Origin: Autumnicola patrickiae
GTDB lineage: Bacteria; Bacteroidota; Bacteroidia; Flavobacteriales; Flavobacteriaceae
Direction: 5' to 3'
Assembly (NCBI RefSeq): GCF_031846525.1
Contig: NZ_JAVRHM010000015.1
Span: 53,648-117,647, forward strand
DNA length: 64,000 nt
In this document: positions 37,644 to 46,243 of the stretch, in pieces
How the letters are laid out: the number at the start of each line of letters is the position of its first letter
Numbering within the stretch: the stretch's first letter is position 1
The notes under the pieces: model-generated
What the model was told of the DNA's origin: nothing
Database searches by the model: none
The model's input: only the letters and a program-made list of their open reading frames with translations
Program-made: the position numbers and the translations under genes

Positions 37644-38123
37644 ATGGACTATAAAATACGCGAAGCCCGAAAAGAAGATATGGCTGCAGTTCTTGAGTTA
37701 ATTAAAGAACTCGCCGCTTACGAAAAATCCCCGGGTGAAGTTGAAATTGGAGTAGAAGATCTCGAAAAAGAGGGCTTCGAAAATGGCAATTTTAAATGTT
37801 TTGTCGCAGATGTAGACGGGAAAATTGAAGGAATGGCACTGGTATATTTCAGGTTTTCTACCTGGAAAGGAAGAACCGTGCACCTGGAAGATCTTATTGT
37901 GCGGGAATCTATGAGAGGAACCGGACTGGGCGGAGCACTTTACCAGAGGGTTGTGGAATACGGTCATGAAAATGGTGTAAAAAGGGTAGAATGGGTAGTT
38001 TCTGAAGGAAATAAAAACGCGATCGAATTCTACGAAAATACCGGTGCCGACATTAAGAAAAACTGGTATACCGTGCATATGGGCGAAACCGGAATCAGGA
38101 AAAACCTCAAAAAAAGAAAATGA
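37644..38123 (+). CDS. GNAT N-acetyltransferase (SSAT-like), copy 2
   Basis: Paralogue of the upstream gene: 159 residues with the same layout (REARKEDMAAVLELIKELA, YFRFSTWKGRTVHLEDLIV, RESMRGTGLGGALY, NKNAIEFYENTGA). The two share most of the acetyl-CoA-binding half but differ in the N-terminal and C-terminal thirds, so substrates may have diverged. Its stop overlaps the aspartate kinase start by four bases (ATGA), giving tight translational coupling to lysC. Confidence 0.88.
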   Translation: MDYKIREARKEDMAAVLELIKELAAYEKSPGEVEIGVEDLEKEGFENGNFKCFVADVDGKIEGMALVYFRFSTWKGRTVHLEDLIVRESMRGTGLGGALYQRVVEYGHENGVKRVEWVVSEGNKNAIEFYENTGADIKKNWYTVHMGETGIRKNLKKRK

Positions 38124-39370
38124 AAGTTTTCAAATTTGGAGGAGCTTCTGTAAAGGATGCCAAAGGAGTTCAAAACGTCTACCACGTTTTACAAAAATCA
38201 GGAAACAGCAGCAAACTTGTGGTGATTTCTGCCATGGGAAAAACAACCAATTCCCTGGAAGAAGTTGTAGAGGCATACCTCAAAAATGGCAATTATCGGC
38301 CTAAACTCTCCGTTGTAAAGGAATATCACCAGGAAATTGTAACAGAATTATTTCCGAATCAAACTGCTTCAGTATATAAAAAGATTGAGGAGTTTTTTAT
38401 CGATCTGGAAAACTTTCTAGCTCATAACAAATCCAGCAAGTACGATTTTGTTTACGACCAGGTAGTAAGTTATGGCGAATTGATCTCGACCACCATTGTA
38501 AGTGAATTTCTAAAAATTTCAGGGATTTCTAATAACTGGCTGGATGCCCGCACCTTAATAAAGACCGATGCTACTTACCGGGACGCTCAGGTAAACTGGG
38601 AAGAAACCCAGGAAGAAATCAAACAGAAAATTAAAAAAGATCAAGTAAATCTCACACAAGGATTTATAGCTTCAGATCCTAATAATTTCACCACTACTTT
38701 GGGACGGGAGGGGAGCGATTATACAGCTGCAATTTTCGCTTATTGCTTAAATGCCGAAAGTGTGATTATCTGGAAAGATGTACCCGGAGTTTTAAACGGG
38801 GATCCCAGGATTTTCCAAAAGACGCAGTTGCTGGAGCAAATTTCTTATGAAGAAGCCATTGAACTCGCATTTTACGGCGCATCTGTAATTCATCCAAAAA
38901 CCCTGCAGCCGCTACAGCGCAAGGAAATCCCGCTGTACGTAAAATCCTTTTTAAACCCCAATGATCCCGGGACCGCGGTGAGCAAGGGACAAAATATTAT
39001 TCCGTTGATTCCTTGTTTTATAGTAAAGAAAAATCAGGTGTTGATTTCCCTTTCTTCGCTGGATTTTTCATTTATGGTAGAAGAAAACATTAGTGAAATT
39101 TTCAGGCTTTTTCACCAATATCAGATGAAGGTAGATCTTATTCAGAATTCTGCAATTAGCTTTTCAGTTTGTGTGGACAATAAATTCAAAAATCTGGAAA
39201 AACTTATTCAGCATTTAAAGGCAAGATATAAAGTAAGTTTTACTACCGGAGTCTCGTTATATACTATTCGGCATTTTACAGATGCAGCCGTAAAAACTTT
39301 GGAAAAAGATAAAGAAGTACTTTTAAAACAAGTTACCCAGAATACCGTACAGATGGTTACTGCAGAGTAG
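38120..39370 (+). CDS. lysC: Aspartate kinase, monofunctional
   Basis: Phosphorylates aspartate at the head of the lysine/threonine/methionine pathway. The 416 residues open with the kinase motif KFGGASVKD (K5-D13) and contain TLGREGSDYTAA, VPGVLNGDPRIF and a C-terminal ACT-like regulatory part (about 300-400). Compared with fused or feedback-regulated AK forms, the end is short. It overlaps the GNAT gene by four bases, hinting that acetylation and this kinase are used together. A dispersed-motif copy lies inside the gene (38279-38302). Confidence 0.92.
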   Translation: MKVFKFGGASVKDAKGVQNVYHVLQKSGNSSKLVVISAMGKTTNSLEEVVEAYLKNGNYRPKLSVVKEYHQEIVTELFPNQTASVYKKIEEFFIDLENFLAHNKSSKYDFVYDQVVSYGELISTTIVSEFLKISGISNNWLDARTLIKTDATYRDAQVNWEETQEEIKQKIKKDQVNLTQGFIASDPNNFTTTLGREGSDYTAAIFAYCLNAESVIIWKDVPGVLNGDPRIFQKTQLLEQISYEEAIELAFYGASVIHPKTLQPLQRKEIPLYVKSFLNPNDPGTAVSKGQNIIPLIPCFIVKKNQVLISLSSLDFSFMVEENISEIFRLFHQYQMKVDLIQNSAISFSVCVDNKFKNLEKLIQHLKARYKVSFTTGVSLYTIRHFTDAAVKTLEKDKEVLLKQVTQNTVQMVTAE

Positions 39371-39416
39371 GAAACAGCATCTAAATAATTATATTTAGAA
39401 AGATAATTTTTTTGAT

Positions 39417-41219
39417 ATGGGTATTGTAAATTCCAGGGAAGTCGCCAAAGTCATGAATTTCGAGAAACTTGGATTTCTGGGTACTTCGCTTGGATGGGTT
39501 ATTCTTAGAATCACCAGGCTTTCACGCCTTAACAAAGAATACGAAAAAAGGAAAAACCTGGAAGGGACAGAATTTATAGACTCCATCCTTAAAGGTTTTG
39601 AAATAGATTTTGATATTCCCGAAAAGGATCTGAAAAGGATCCCAAGAACCGGCCCTTTTATCACCATTTCCAATCATCCGCTAGGCGGAATTGACGGAAT
39701 GATACTGATGAAAATCCTGCTCAGCCAACGTCCCGATTATAAGATTATTGCCAATTTTCTTTTGCACCGCCTGGATCCTTTGCGGCCGTACATTATGCCT
39801 GTAAATCCTTTTGAAAACCACAAGGAAGCTAAGTCCAGTGTGAGCGGAATTAAAGCGGCTATCGCACATTTACGCGAAGGAAATCCTTTGGGAATATTTC
39901 CCGCAGGAGAAGTTTCTACTTACCGGGACCCGCGCATGATCGTGGACAAACCTTGGGAACCTTCGGCAATGCGACTTATTCAGAAGGCAAAAGTTCCGGT
40001 AATTCCAATTTATTTTCACGCCAAGAACAGCACTTTTTTTTACAGGCTGGCCTCGATGAGCGACATCCTGCGCACCGCGAAACTGCCCAGCGAAATGCTT
40101 TCCCAGAAAAAAAGGAAAATCAGGGTTCGTATTGGCAATCCTATTTCTGTAGAAGACCAGGTGCAGCATACCAATATTGAAGCTTTTACTGCTTTTTTAC
40201 GCAGAAAAACCTATATGCTGGCGAATGTTTTTGAAAAAAAGAACATTTTCGATAAAATCCCGAAAACCCTGAAGCTACCAAAAGTTCCGAAGAAAATAGC
40301 GATAGAAACAAACGAGGCGCTAATGGAGAGCGAGGTAGAAACCTGCAGAAAACTTGATAAAAGGCTTTTGATAAGCAAAAATTATGAAGTTTTCCTGGCC
40401 AAAAAAGAAATCGTTCCAAATATTTTAAAAGAAATTGGCCGTTTAAGAGAAATCACCTTTCGCGCAATTGGCGAGGGCACAAACAATGCTACAGATCTGG
40501 ATAAATTCGATGATTATTATTATCATCTTTTTCTTTGGGACAATGAAGCTAAAAAGATTGCCGGGGCATACCGTATGGGAATGGGTGCCGAAATATTTAA
40601 GAAATACGGAATAAGCGGATTTTACCTTCAGGATCTTTTTAGGTTTGAGCCCGAATTGCACGAGATGATGAGCCAGTCTATAGAGATGGGCCGCGCCTTT
40701 ATTACCAAAGAATATCAACAAAAACCAATGCCTTTATTCCTGCTTTGGAAGGGCATTGTGCATTGCACTTTACGTTTTCCAGAACATAATTATCTTATTG
40801 GCGGAGTAAGCATCAGCAATAAATTTTCGAATTTTTCTAAATCGTTGATGATCGAGTTTATGAGATCCCATTACTACGATTCTTCTATAGCCCAATATGT
40901 AAAGCCGAAAAAGGAGTTTAAAGTAAAGCTGAAAGATGATGATAAAGACCTTGTTTTCGACTCCAGCCAGGCAGATCTCAATAAATTCGATAAAATAATT
41001 GATGAAATTGAGCCTGAAAGTCTGCGTCTTCCGGTTTTAATTAAAAAGTACATTAAGCAGAACGCAAGGGTTGTCGCATTTAACGTAGATCCACTGTTTA
41101 ACAATGCCGTAGATGGATTGATGTATATTCGTATCGCAGACCTCCCTGAAAGTACTGTAAAACCAGTGATGGAAGAACTACAGAAGGAATTGGAACAGGA
41201 CTTGAATTCGAAGAAATAA
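39417..41219 (+). CDS. Bifunctional acyltransferase, OlsF-like (PlsC + OlsB/hemolysin-type GNAT)
   Basis: A 600-residue two-domain enzyme. The N-terminal part (about 75-280) is a PlsC-type O-acyltransferase with the block NHPLGGIDG (H87...D93, one residue longer than the usual HX4D) and FPAGEVS. The C-terminal part (about 330-520) is an OlsB/hemolysin-like N-acyltransferase (REITFRAIGEGTNNATDLDK, GFYLQDLFRFEPELHEM, MGRAFITKEYQ, LWKGI). This architecture matches OlsF, shown in Serratia and in Flavobacterium johnsoniae to make ornithine lipids in one protein. I therefore expect an aminolipid (ornithine or glycine lipid) of the membranes. It is a single gene 46 bases after lysC. Confidence 0.8.
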   Translation: MGIVNSREVAKVMNFEKLGFLGTSLGWVILRITRLSRLNKEYEKRKNLEGTEFIDSILKGFEIDFDIPEKDLKRIPRTGPFITISNHPLGGIDGMILMKILLSQRPDYKIIANFLLHRLDPLRPYIMPVNPFENHKEAKSSVSGIKAAIAHLREGNPLGIFPAGEVSTYRDPRMIVDKPWEPSAMRLIQKAKVPVIPIYFHAKNSTFFYRLASMSDILRTAKLPSEMLSQKKRKIRVRIGNPISVEDQVQHTNIEAFTAFLRRKTYMLANVFEKKNIFDKIPKTLKLPKVPKKIAIETNEALMESEVETCRKLDKRLLISKNYEVFLAKKEIVPNILKEIGRLREITFRAIGEGTNNATDLDKFDDYYYHLFLWDNEAKKIAGAYRMGMGAEIFKKYGISGFYLQDLFRFEPELHEMMSQSIEMGRAFITKEYQQKPMPLFLLWKGIVHCTLRFPEHNYLIGGVSISNKFSNFSKSLMIEFMRSHYYDSSIAQYVKPKKEFKVKLKDDDKDLVFDSSQADLNKFDKIIDEIEPESLRLPVLIKKYIKQNARVVAFNVDPLFNNAVDGLMYIRIADLPESTVKPVMEELQKELEQDLNSKK

Positions 41220-41320
41220 GAAGTATTCAGGACTTGTTAATTTCATGTTATTCCAGGCTTTCACTTAGGAGTCCCGCCTTTTGATTATTACCTTAACAGG
41301 CACAAAAAAATTGAATAAAA

Positions 41321-41971
41321 ATGGAAAATATACTTATAGCCGGAGCTAACGGCCAAACAGGAAAAAGAATTGTTGAAATACTTAAAAATACAGAAAATTT
41401 TTCCCCTGTGGCATTAATTAGAAAAGAAGAGCAAAAGCAGATTTTTGAAGATATGGAAGTAGAAAGCATACTTGCAGATCTTGAAGAAGATGTGAGCCAT
41501 ACAATGCAGGGAATAGATAAAGTGATTTTTGCAGCCGGATCTGGTGGGCATACCGGTCCCGAAAAAACTACGGCAGTAGACCAGGATGGAGCAATAAAAC
41601 TTATAGATGCTGCTAAAAATGCCAATGTCAAGAAATTCGTGATGCTAAGCGCAATGGGCACAGATACTCCCGAGAAATTCGGAGATCTTGAGCACTATCT
41701 AAAGGCTAAAAAAACTGCAGATGATCATTTAAGAGAAGGCGGAATCCCTTACACTATTGTACAGCCGGGGGCTCTTACTGATGATATGGGTCTTGCCAAA
41801 GTAAAACTTGCTGAAAAGCTTAATGAGCAGGGAGAAATCTCCCGGGATGATGTTGCTTTTTTATTGGTGATGAGTCTTGCAGATCCATTAGCGAAAAATA
41901 TGTCTTTTGAAGCCATTGAAGGTGAAGAATCTATTAAATCTGCAATGATTGAATTGAGCAAATTAGGCTAA
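41321..41971 (+). CDS. NAD(P)-binding reductase, atypical SDR (YwnB/BVR-B-like)
   Basis: A 216-residue Rossmann-fold protein: ILIAGANGQTGKRIVEIL at the N-terminus (GxxGxxG), VIFAAGSGGHTGPEKT, VKKFVMLSAMGTD and YTIVQPGALTDD. It belongs to the atypical short-chain dehydrogenases that include YwnB and biliverdin-reductase-B-like proteins; the substrate is unknown. It is followed by a strong bidirectional terminator. Confidence 0.88.
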   Translation: MENILIAGANGQTGKRIVEILKNTENFSPVALIRKEEQKQIFEDMEVESILADLEEDVSHTMQGIDKVIFAAGSGGHTGPEKTTAVDQDGAIKLIDAAKNANVKKFVMLSAMGTDTPEKFGDLEHYLKAKKTADDHLREGGIPYTIVQPGALTDDMGLAKVKLAEKLNEQGEISRDDVAFLLVMSLADPLAKNMSFEAIEGEESIKSAMIELSKLG

Positions 41972-42000
41972 TAAGTTGCGCTGATCTATTCTGAAATAGA

Positions 42001-42043
42001 CAAAAAAACCTCCCGGATTAACAAAATCCGGGAGGTTTTTTTG
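42001..42043. terminator. Strong bidirectional terminator
   Basis: The arms 42001-42018 and 42026-42043 are perfect 18-base complements, including A-run and T-run tails, with a 7-base loop. It lies 30 bases after the NAD(P)-binding reductase gene. It can end transcription from both sides. Confidence 0.9.
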
Positions 42044-42061
42044 TTACTGTTTATTAACTCT

Positions 42062-42165
42062 GTCACATTGAGCTTGTAAAAAATGTTTTTCAGACTAGCT
42101 CCCGTTCCTCTTCTCAAAATAAAATTCTGAAACCCGAGATGAGGTTTCGACAGGCTCAACCTGAC
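42062..42165. repeat. REP/MITE-like element with imperfect terminal inverted repeats
   Basis: Ends GTCACATTGAGCTTGT (42062-42077) and ACAGGCTCAACCTGAC (42150-42165) are imperfect inverted repeats (13 of 16), enclosing about 70 non-coding bases. Palindromic ends of this TTGAGC...GCTCAA type are familiar from flavobacterial intergenic repeats, and the location just after a terminator is typical. Confidence 0.6.
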
Positions 42166-42208
42166 CCACATTAATATAAAAAAAGGTAGTGGTACAAAAT
42201 GGCAATTT

Positions 42209-43201
42209 TCAGGCTTCTTCTTTCTGTTTCTCCCCTACTCCGAATTTCGATGTGATTTTTGAAGCAATAACACTTGCCAGCCGCTCGTGAGATTCCACCG
42301 TCCATCCGGCAACGTGCGGACTAAGTATTACCTTTGGAAGGAACATTAATTCCCGCATAGCTTCCGGTAATGGCTCTGCTGCACTTATTGCCACACTTTT
42401 CTTATTGGCAAAAAGACTTTCAAAAGAGGCTTTTTCATATTCCAGCACATCCAGTCCGGCACCAAGAATTCGACCGTCTTTAATAGCGGCCACTAAATCT
42501 TCAGTCACCACATTTTTGCCTCGTGCGGTATTAATAAACCAGAATGGTTTCCTGAATTTCCCAACAAATTCTTTATTGACCATTTGGTGAGTTTTCTCTG
42601 TCCATGGAGTATGCAGGCTAACCACATCTACCTTTTCACAAAATTCCTCCAGACTTACCTGCCTCGCATTTTGATCGGCTACATTTTCCTTAATATCATA
42701 ACAAAGAACCTCAGCATCAAAACCCCTGAGTTTTTTGGCAAAGGATTTGCCCATATTTCCATAACCTATAATTCCCACTGTTCTACCATCCAATTCTATC
42801 CCCCGGTTTTCCTCCCGGTGCCACAGCCCCTCTTTCACTTCTTTATCGGCTTTATTCAGCTTATTGAAAAGGGAAAGTAACATTCCCAGTGTATGTTCTC
42901 CCACGGCATTCATATTTCCTTCGGGCGCAGAAAAAAGCGTTATTCCGTTTTTTTCAGCATAAGGAACATCTATATTTTCAAGTCCGGCGCCTACCCTGGC
43001 AATAAATTTTAAATTTGGTGCTGCGTCTATAAATTCTTTATCTATCGTATACCTGCTCCTTATTACTATCCCGTCATATAAATGCTGATTTTCCAAAGTT
43101 TCTTCCCTGCTTTGATCGTAAGCCTCGATGTTGTGGTGCCCGGCTTCAGCAAGTTTTTTAAGCAATATAGGATGATTGGTATCTGCGTGTAGAATAATCA
43201 T
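42209..43201 (-). CDS. D-2-hydroxyacid dehydrogenase (phosphoglycerate-dehydrogenase-like)
   Basis: An NAD-dependent D-2-hydroxyacid dehydrogenase, 330 residues, without the C-terminal ACT domain of full SerA. Motifs: VGIIGYGNMGKSFAKKLRG (NAD fold, about 142-160), INTARGKNV (Arg), AEPLPE (region of the catalytic Glu), and SPHVAGWT (His). It could serve in serine synthesis or on another 2-hydroxyacid; the sequence alone does not decide. A dispersed-motif copy (42194-42215) overlaps its stop codon. Confidence 0.88.
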   Translation of the reverse strand: MIILHADTNHPILLKKLAEAGHHNIEAYDQSREETLENQHLYDGIVIRSRYTIDKEFIDAAPNLKFIARVGAGLENIDVPYAEKNGITLFSAPEGNMNAVGEHTLGMLLSLFNKLNKADKEVKEGLWHREENRGIELDGRTVGIIGYGNMGKSFAKKLRGFDAEVLCYDIKENVADQNARQVSLEEFCEKVDVVSLHTPWTEKTHQMVNKEFVGKFRKPFWFINTARGKNVVTEDLVAAIKDGRILGAGLDVLEYEKASFESLFANKKSVAISAAEPLPEAMRELMFLPKVILSPHVAGWTVESHERLASVIASKITSKFGVGEKQKEEA

Positions 43202-43689
43202 TTTTGGTTATTTTAGATTTAGATCTCTCAGTTAATTCTCTTTGTCTCTCCTGAAAAGAAGAAATTTCTAATTAAAGATTAAGCATTACAAAGTTAAAGA
43301 ATGATTTTAATTAAGAAAATCAGAGAGGAATAGATCAGAAATTTTTCGATCATGAGTGTTTTAGATTTTGATTGTACTCCTAAAACTAATTGTGAACTAT
43401 GGCCGATAACTGCCATTTTTGAGACACCGCCTTCAGAAAAGAAAAAAGGTTCTAATCCGCTAAACCAGAAATCCAAAGATTGAAATGAAAATAAATTCGT
43501 GCATTGGTGACATAATAGGTCATAATTGCCATTTTAGAATGGTCCCTTCAGAAAAAATTTAGAGAAAAGTTTTTAAAGGACTTTCAGAAAAGAAAGACGG
43601 GCTTCAACTCCTCTTAACCTGAGATCTGAAGAAAAGGAAAAAAATTCAGGATATAAAAGATTCCATATTTGTCAATTTTTGGGAGTCTC
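43202..43689. other. Non-coding spacer with two to three dispersed-motif copies
   Basis: Nearly 490 bases with no credible gene between the hydroxyacid dehydrogenase and mgtE. It holds clear motif copies at 43400-43424 and 43518-43544 (both minus), each followed within about 15 bases by CCTTCAGAAAA. A weak third is at about 43663-43685. The two good copies are direct repeats about 118 bases apart, so a duplicated segment is likely. I see no promoter for the dehydrogenase. Confidence 0.6.
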
Positions 43690-45042
43690 TTAAAATTCCA
43701 ATATCGCCTTCGCGATCGAAAAGAAGATAATTATCCCGAAAATATCATTACTGGTGGTGATAAAAGGACCGGTGGCCATGGCGGGATCTATTCCGAATTT
43801 ATCGAGAATGATAGGCACAAATGTTCCTATTAGCGAGGCTATTATAATTACCGAAATAAGGGAAATTCCAATGGTTAACCCGAAAAGAAAATCGAAGCCC
43901 AAAAAAATAATTCCGCCTACAAGAAGAAGTGTAGCCAGCACAAATCCGTTTAAAAGACTTAGCAAAACTTCTTTTATCAGCCGTTTCAAGAGTGAACCTC
44001 TTAAAGTCTGGTTTGCAAGACCCTGCAAAACGATTGCTGAAGATTGAACGCCCACATTACCCGCCATAGCCGCGATTAGCGGTACAAAAAAGAAAAGTGC
44101 AGCATGTTTTTGCATTGCCGCATCAAAAGTTCCCAGCACCGTTACACTTATAAATCCACCAAAAAGGGCAAGAATTAGCCATGGCAAACGCGCACGGGTA
44201 AGTTTCCAGATACTTGCATCTGCTTCTACACCTTCAGAAATACCAGCCGCCATTTGATAATCCCTTTCTGCCTCTTCCCTTATAAAATCTACAATATCAT
44301 CAATGGTTACGCGGCCAACCAGGCGGCCCATTTCATCTACCACGGGAATGGCTTCCAAATCATATTTCTGCATAACACGGGCGACTTCCTCGCCTTCGGT
44401 ATGCACGTTTACATAGTCTACGTTTGGAATATAAATATCACTAATATTGGCATTATTGGATGCCGTAAGAAGATCTTTAAGCGAAAGCCGACCTTTTAAT
44501 TTGTTTCTATTATCCACCACATAAATGGAGTGAACGCGGGTAACATTCTCTGCCTGGGCACGCATTTCGGTCATACAGCCTGTCACACTCCAGTTTTCAT
44601 TTACTTTTACAAGCTCTTTTGCCATTAAACCTCCGGCAGAATTCTCATCGTAGCGCAAAAGCTCGACAATATCACCGGCATGCTGCTCATCCTGAATTTC
44701 GGCAATTACATTTTGCTGGCGCTCGAGGGAAAGCTCAGAGATAATATCTGCAGCATCATCGGTATCCATTTCCTCCAGCTCTTCGGCAATTTCTTTTGAA
44801 GAAAGTGTTTCCAGGATACGTTCCCGAACGCCGATATCCAGCTCCATTAAAGCTTCGGCCGTTTTCTGGCTGTCCAGCAATTTAACCAGGTAGGTTGCCT
44901 GCTCCAGGTCTAATTCGGTAATAATTTCTGCAATATCAGCGTGATGGATTTCCTCCAGAAGATCCAGCAATTCCTCATCTTTTTGATTTTCGATGAGAAA
45001 TTCTATTCTTTCTATAAGTTCATCACTAACCTGAAATTGCAT
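43690..45042 (-). CDS. mgtE: Magnesium transporter MgtE
   Basis: An inner-membrane Mg2+ channel gated by cytosolic Mg2+. The 450 residues follow the MgtE plan: an N-terminal helical superhelix of repeats (1-130, many acidic motifs such as MDTDDAADIISEL), a CBS pair (about 138-255, SVTGCMTEMRAQAENVTRVH and VDEMGRLVGRVTIDDIVDF), and five TM helices (about 290-450) with the P-A-M-A-T-G-P pore motif near residue 425. The start overlaps the end of rsmA by 17 bases, so it is co-transcribed. Fully typical. Confidence 0.96.
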   Translation of the reverse strand: MQFQVSDELIERIEFLIENQKDEELLDLLEEIHHADIAEIITELDLEQATYLVKLLDSQKTAEALMELDIGVRERILETLSSKEIAEELEEMDTDDAADIISELSLERQQNVIAEIQDEQHAGDIVELLRYDENSAGGLMAKELVKVNENWSVTGCMTEMRAQAENVTRVHSIYVVDNRNKLKGRLSLKDLLTASNNANISDIYIPNVDYVNVHTEGEEVARVMQKYDLEAIPVVDEMGRLVGRVTIDDIVDFIREEAERDYQMAAGISEGVEADASIWKLTRARLPWLILALFGGFISVTVLGTFDAAMQKHAALFFFVPLIAAMAGNVGVQSSAIVLQGLANQTLRGSLLKRLIKEVLLSLLNGFVLATLLLVGGIIFLGFDFLFGLTIGISLISVIIIASLIGTFVPIILDKFGIDPAMATGPFITTSNDIFGIIIFFSIAKAILEF

Positions 45043-45859
45043 AGGGCTGAATTTTTAAAGTCAGATCCATAAAAGCCTCTGTACTCAGTTGCTCCGGACG
45101 CTGCCCAAATATAGTATCTTCCCTTAGACTATCTGGCAAATCAAAGGTTTTTAAACTATTCCTTAACGTTTTGCGACGCTGATTAAAAGCTGCTTTTACC
45201 ACACGAAAAAACAGCCGCTCGTCGCATGAAAGGGAATAATCCTCCTTGCGTTTTAATCGAAGTACCCCGCTATCTACTTTTGGCGGCGGATTAAATACTG
45301 AAGGTGGTACAGTAAAAAGATATTCTGCTTCATAAAAAGCCTGAGTAAGTACAGATAAAATTCCGTAAGTTTTATTTCCTTCTTTTTCACAAATGCGTTT
45401 TGCAACTTCTTTCTGAAACATTCCTGAAAATTCCGGTACCAGATCTCGATTTTCCAGCACTTTAAAAACAATTTGTGTAGAAATATTATAGGGAAAATTG
45501 CCAATTACAGCATACGGCTCCTGATTAAAAACCTGAGAAAGATCGTATTTCAAAAAATCCTGCTCATGTATCCTGCCGTGCAAAGCAGGATAATTTTCAT
45601 TGAGATAAGCCACACTTTCGGTGTCTATTTCGATAACATGAACTTCTACGTTCTTTTGAAGCAAATATTTAGTCAACACTCCCATTCCAGGACCTATTTC
45701 CAGCACTTTGTTGTAACCGGAATAACTTAGAGTATCCGCAATTTTTTCAGCTATAGTTTCGTCTTTCAGAAAATGCTGACCAAGATGCTTTTTAGCTCTT
45801 ACCGCATCCTGGTTCTCCTCCCGTTTAAAGGAGGATTTAAATTTTTTCTGCTTTTTCAT
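45026..45859 (-). CDS. rsmA: 16S rRNA (adenine1518/1519-N6)-dimethyltransferase
   Basis: Dimethylates two adjacent adenines in the 3' end of 16S rRNA (KsgA), a late step of 30S assembly. The 277 residues have the SAM-binding motif VLEIGPGMGVLTKYLL, VIEIDTESVAYL, and the catalytic NFPYNIS block. A Lys/Arg-rich N-terminal tail of about 20 residues precedes KKHLGQHFLKDETI, where most family members begin. Overlaps mgtE by 17 bases; DUF4286 lies 42 bases upstream. Confidence 0.97.
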   Translation of the reverse strand: MKKQKKFKSSFKREENQDAVRAKKHLGQHFLKDETIAEKIADTLSYSGYNKVLEIGPGMGVLTKYLLQKNVEVHVIEIDTESVAYLNENYPALHGRIHEQDFLKYDLSQVFNQEPYAVIGNFPYNISTQIVFKVLENRDLVPEFSGMFQKEVAKRICEKEGNKTYGILSVLTQAFYEAEYLFTVPPSVFNPPPKVDSGVLRLKRKEDYSLSCDERLFFRVVKAAFNQRRKTLRNSLKTFDLPDSLREDTIFGQRPEQLSTEAFMDLTLKIQPYAISG

Positions 45860-45901
45860 AACTGTAGTTTTACCTGCTCCTTTATGGCAGTTTGGGAAGG
45901 A

Positions 45902-46210
45902 TTATTGTTCAGAAATCACCTCAAGTTCTGTTCTAAAAGCCACGAATTTTCCTTCAAAAGGTTTAGTTTTAGCCCTTAGCTCCTCCGCATTTTCTTCGTA
46001 GTATTTCTGAAGCATTTCCTTATTTTCAGCAGTATATTGAACAGAATATGTAATACCCCCCATTGGCTCCTCTACCATTACTTTGGTCATTAAAGCCTTT
46101 GAAAATTTTCCGGTGTTTAACATATCCGGAATATGTTCTTTTTTCATCCAGTCTACCCATTTATCATGGATTTCCTCCTGGACATTAACAGTGACGTTAT
46201 ATATGTACAT
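45902..46210 (-). CDS. DUF4286 family protein
   Basis: A 102-residue protein of the Bacteroidota DUF4286 family: MYIYNVTVNVQEEIHDKWVD at the start, then HIPDMLNTGKFSKALMTKV and GGITYSVQYTA, an antiparallel ferredoxin-like pattern resembling dimeric alpha-beta barrel proteins. Function unknown. It lies in a run TPR-DUF4286-rsmA-mgtE, 33 bases after the TPR stop. This order is recurrent in flavobacteria, so a housekeeping role is likely. Confidence 0.88.
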   Translation of the reverse strand: MYIYNVTVNVQEEIHDKWVDWMKKEHIPDMLNTGKFSKALMTKVMVEEPMGGITYSVQYTAENKEMLQKYYEENAEELRAKTKPFEGKFVAFRTELEVISEQ

Positions 46211-46243
46211 AGAATTCTATTATTTGAGTCTGAAAATTACGGA

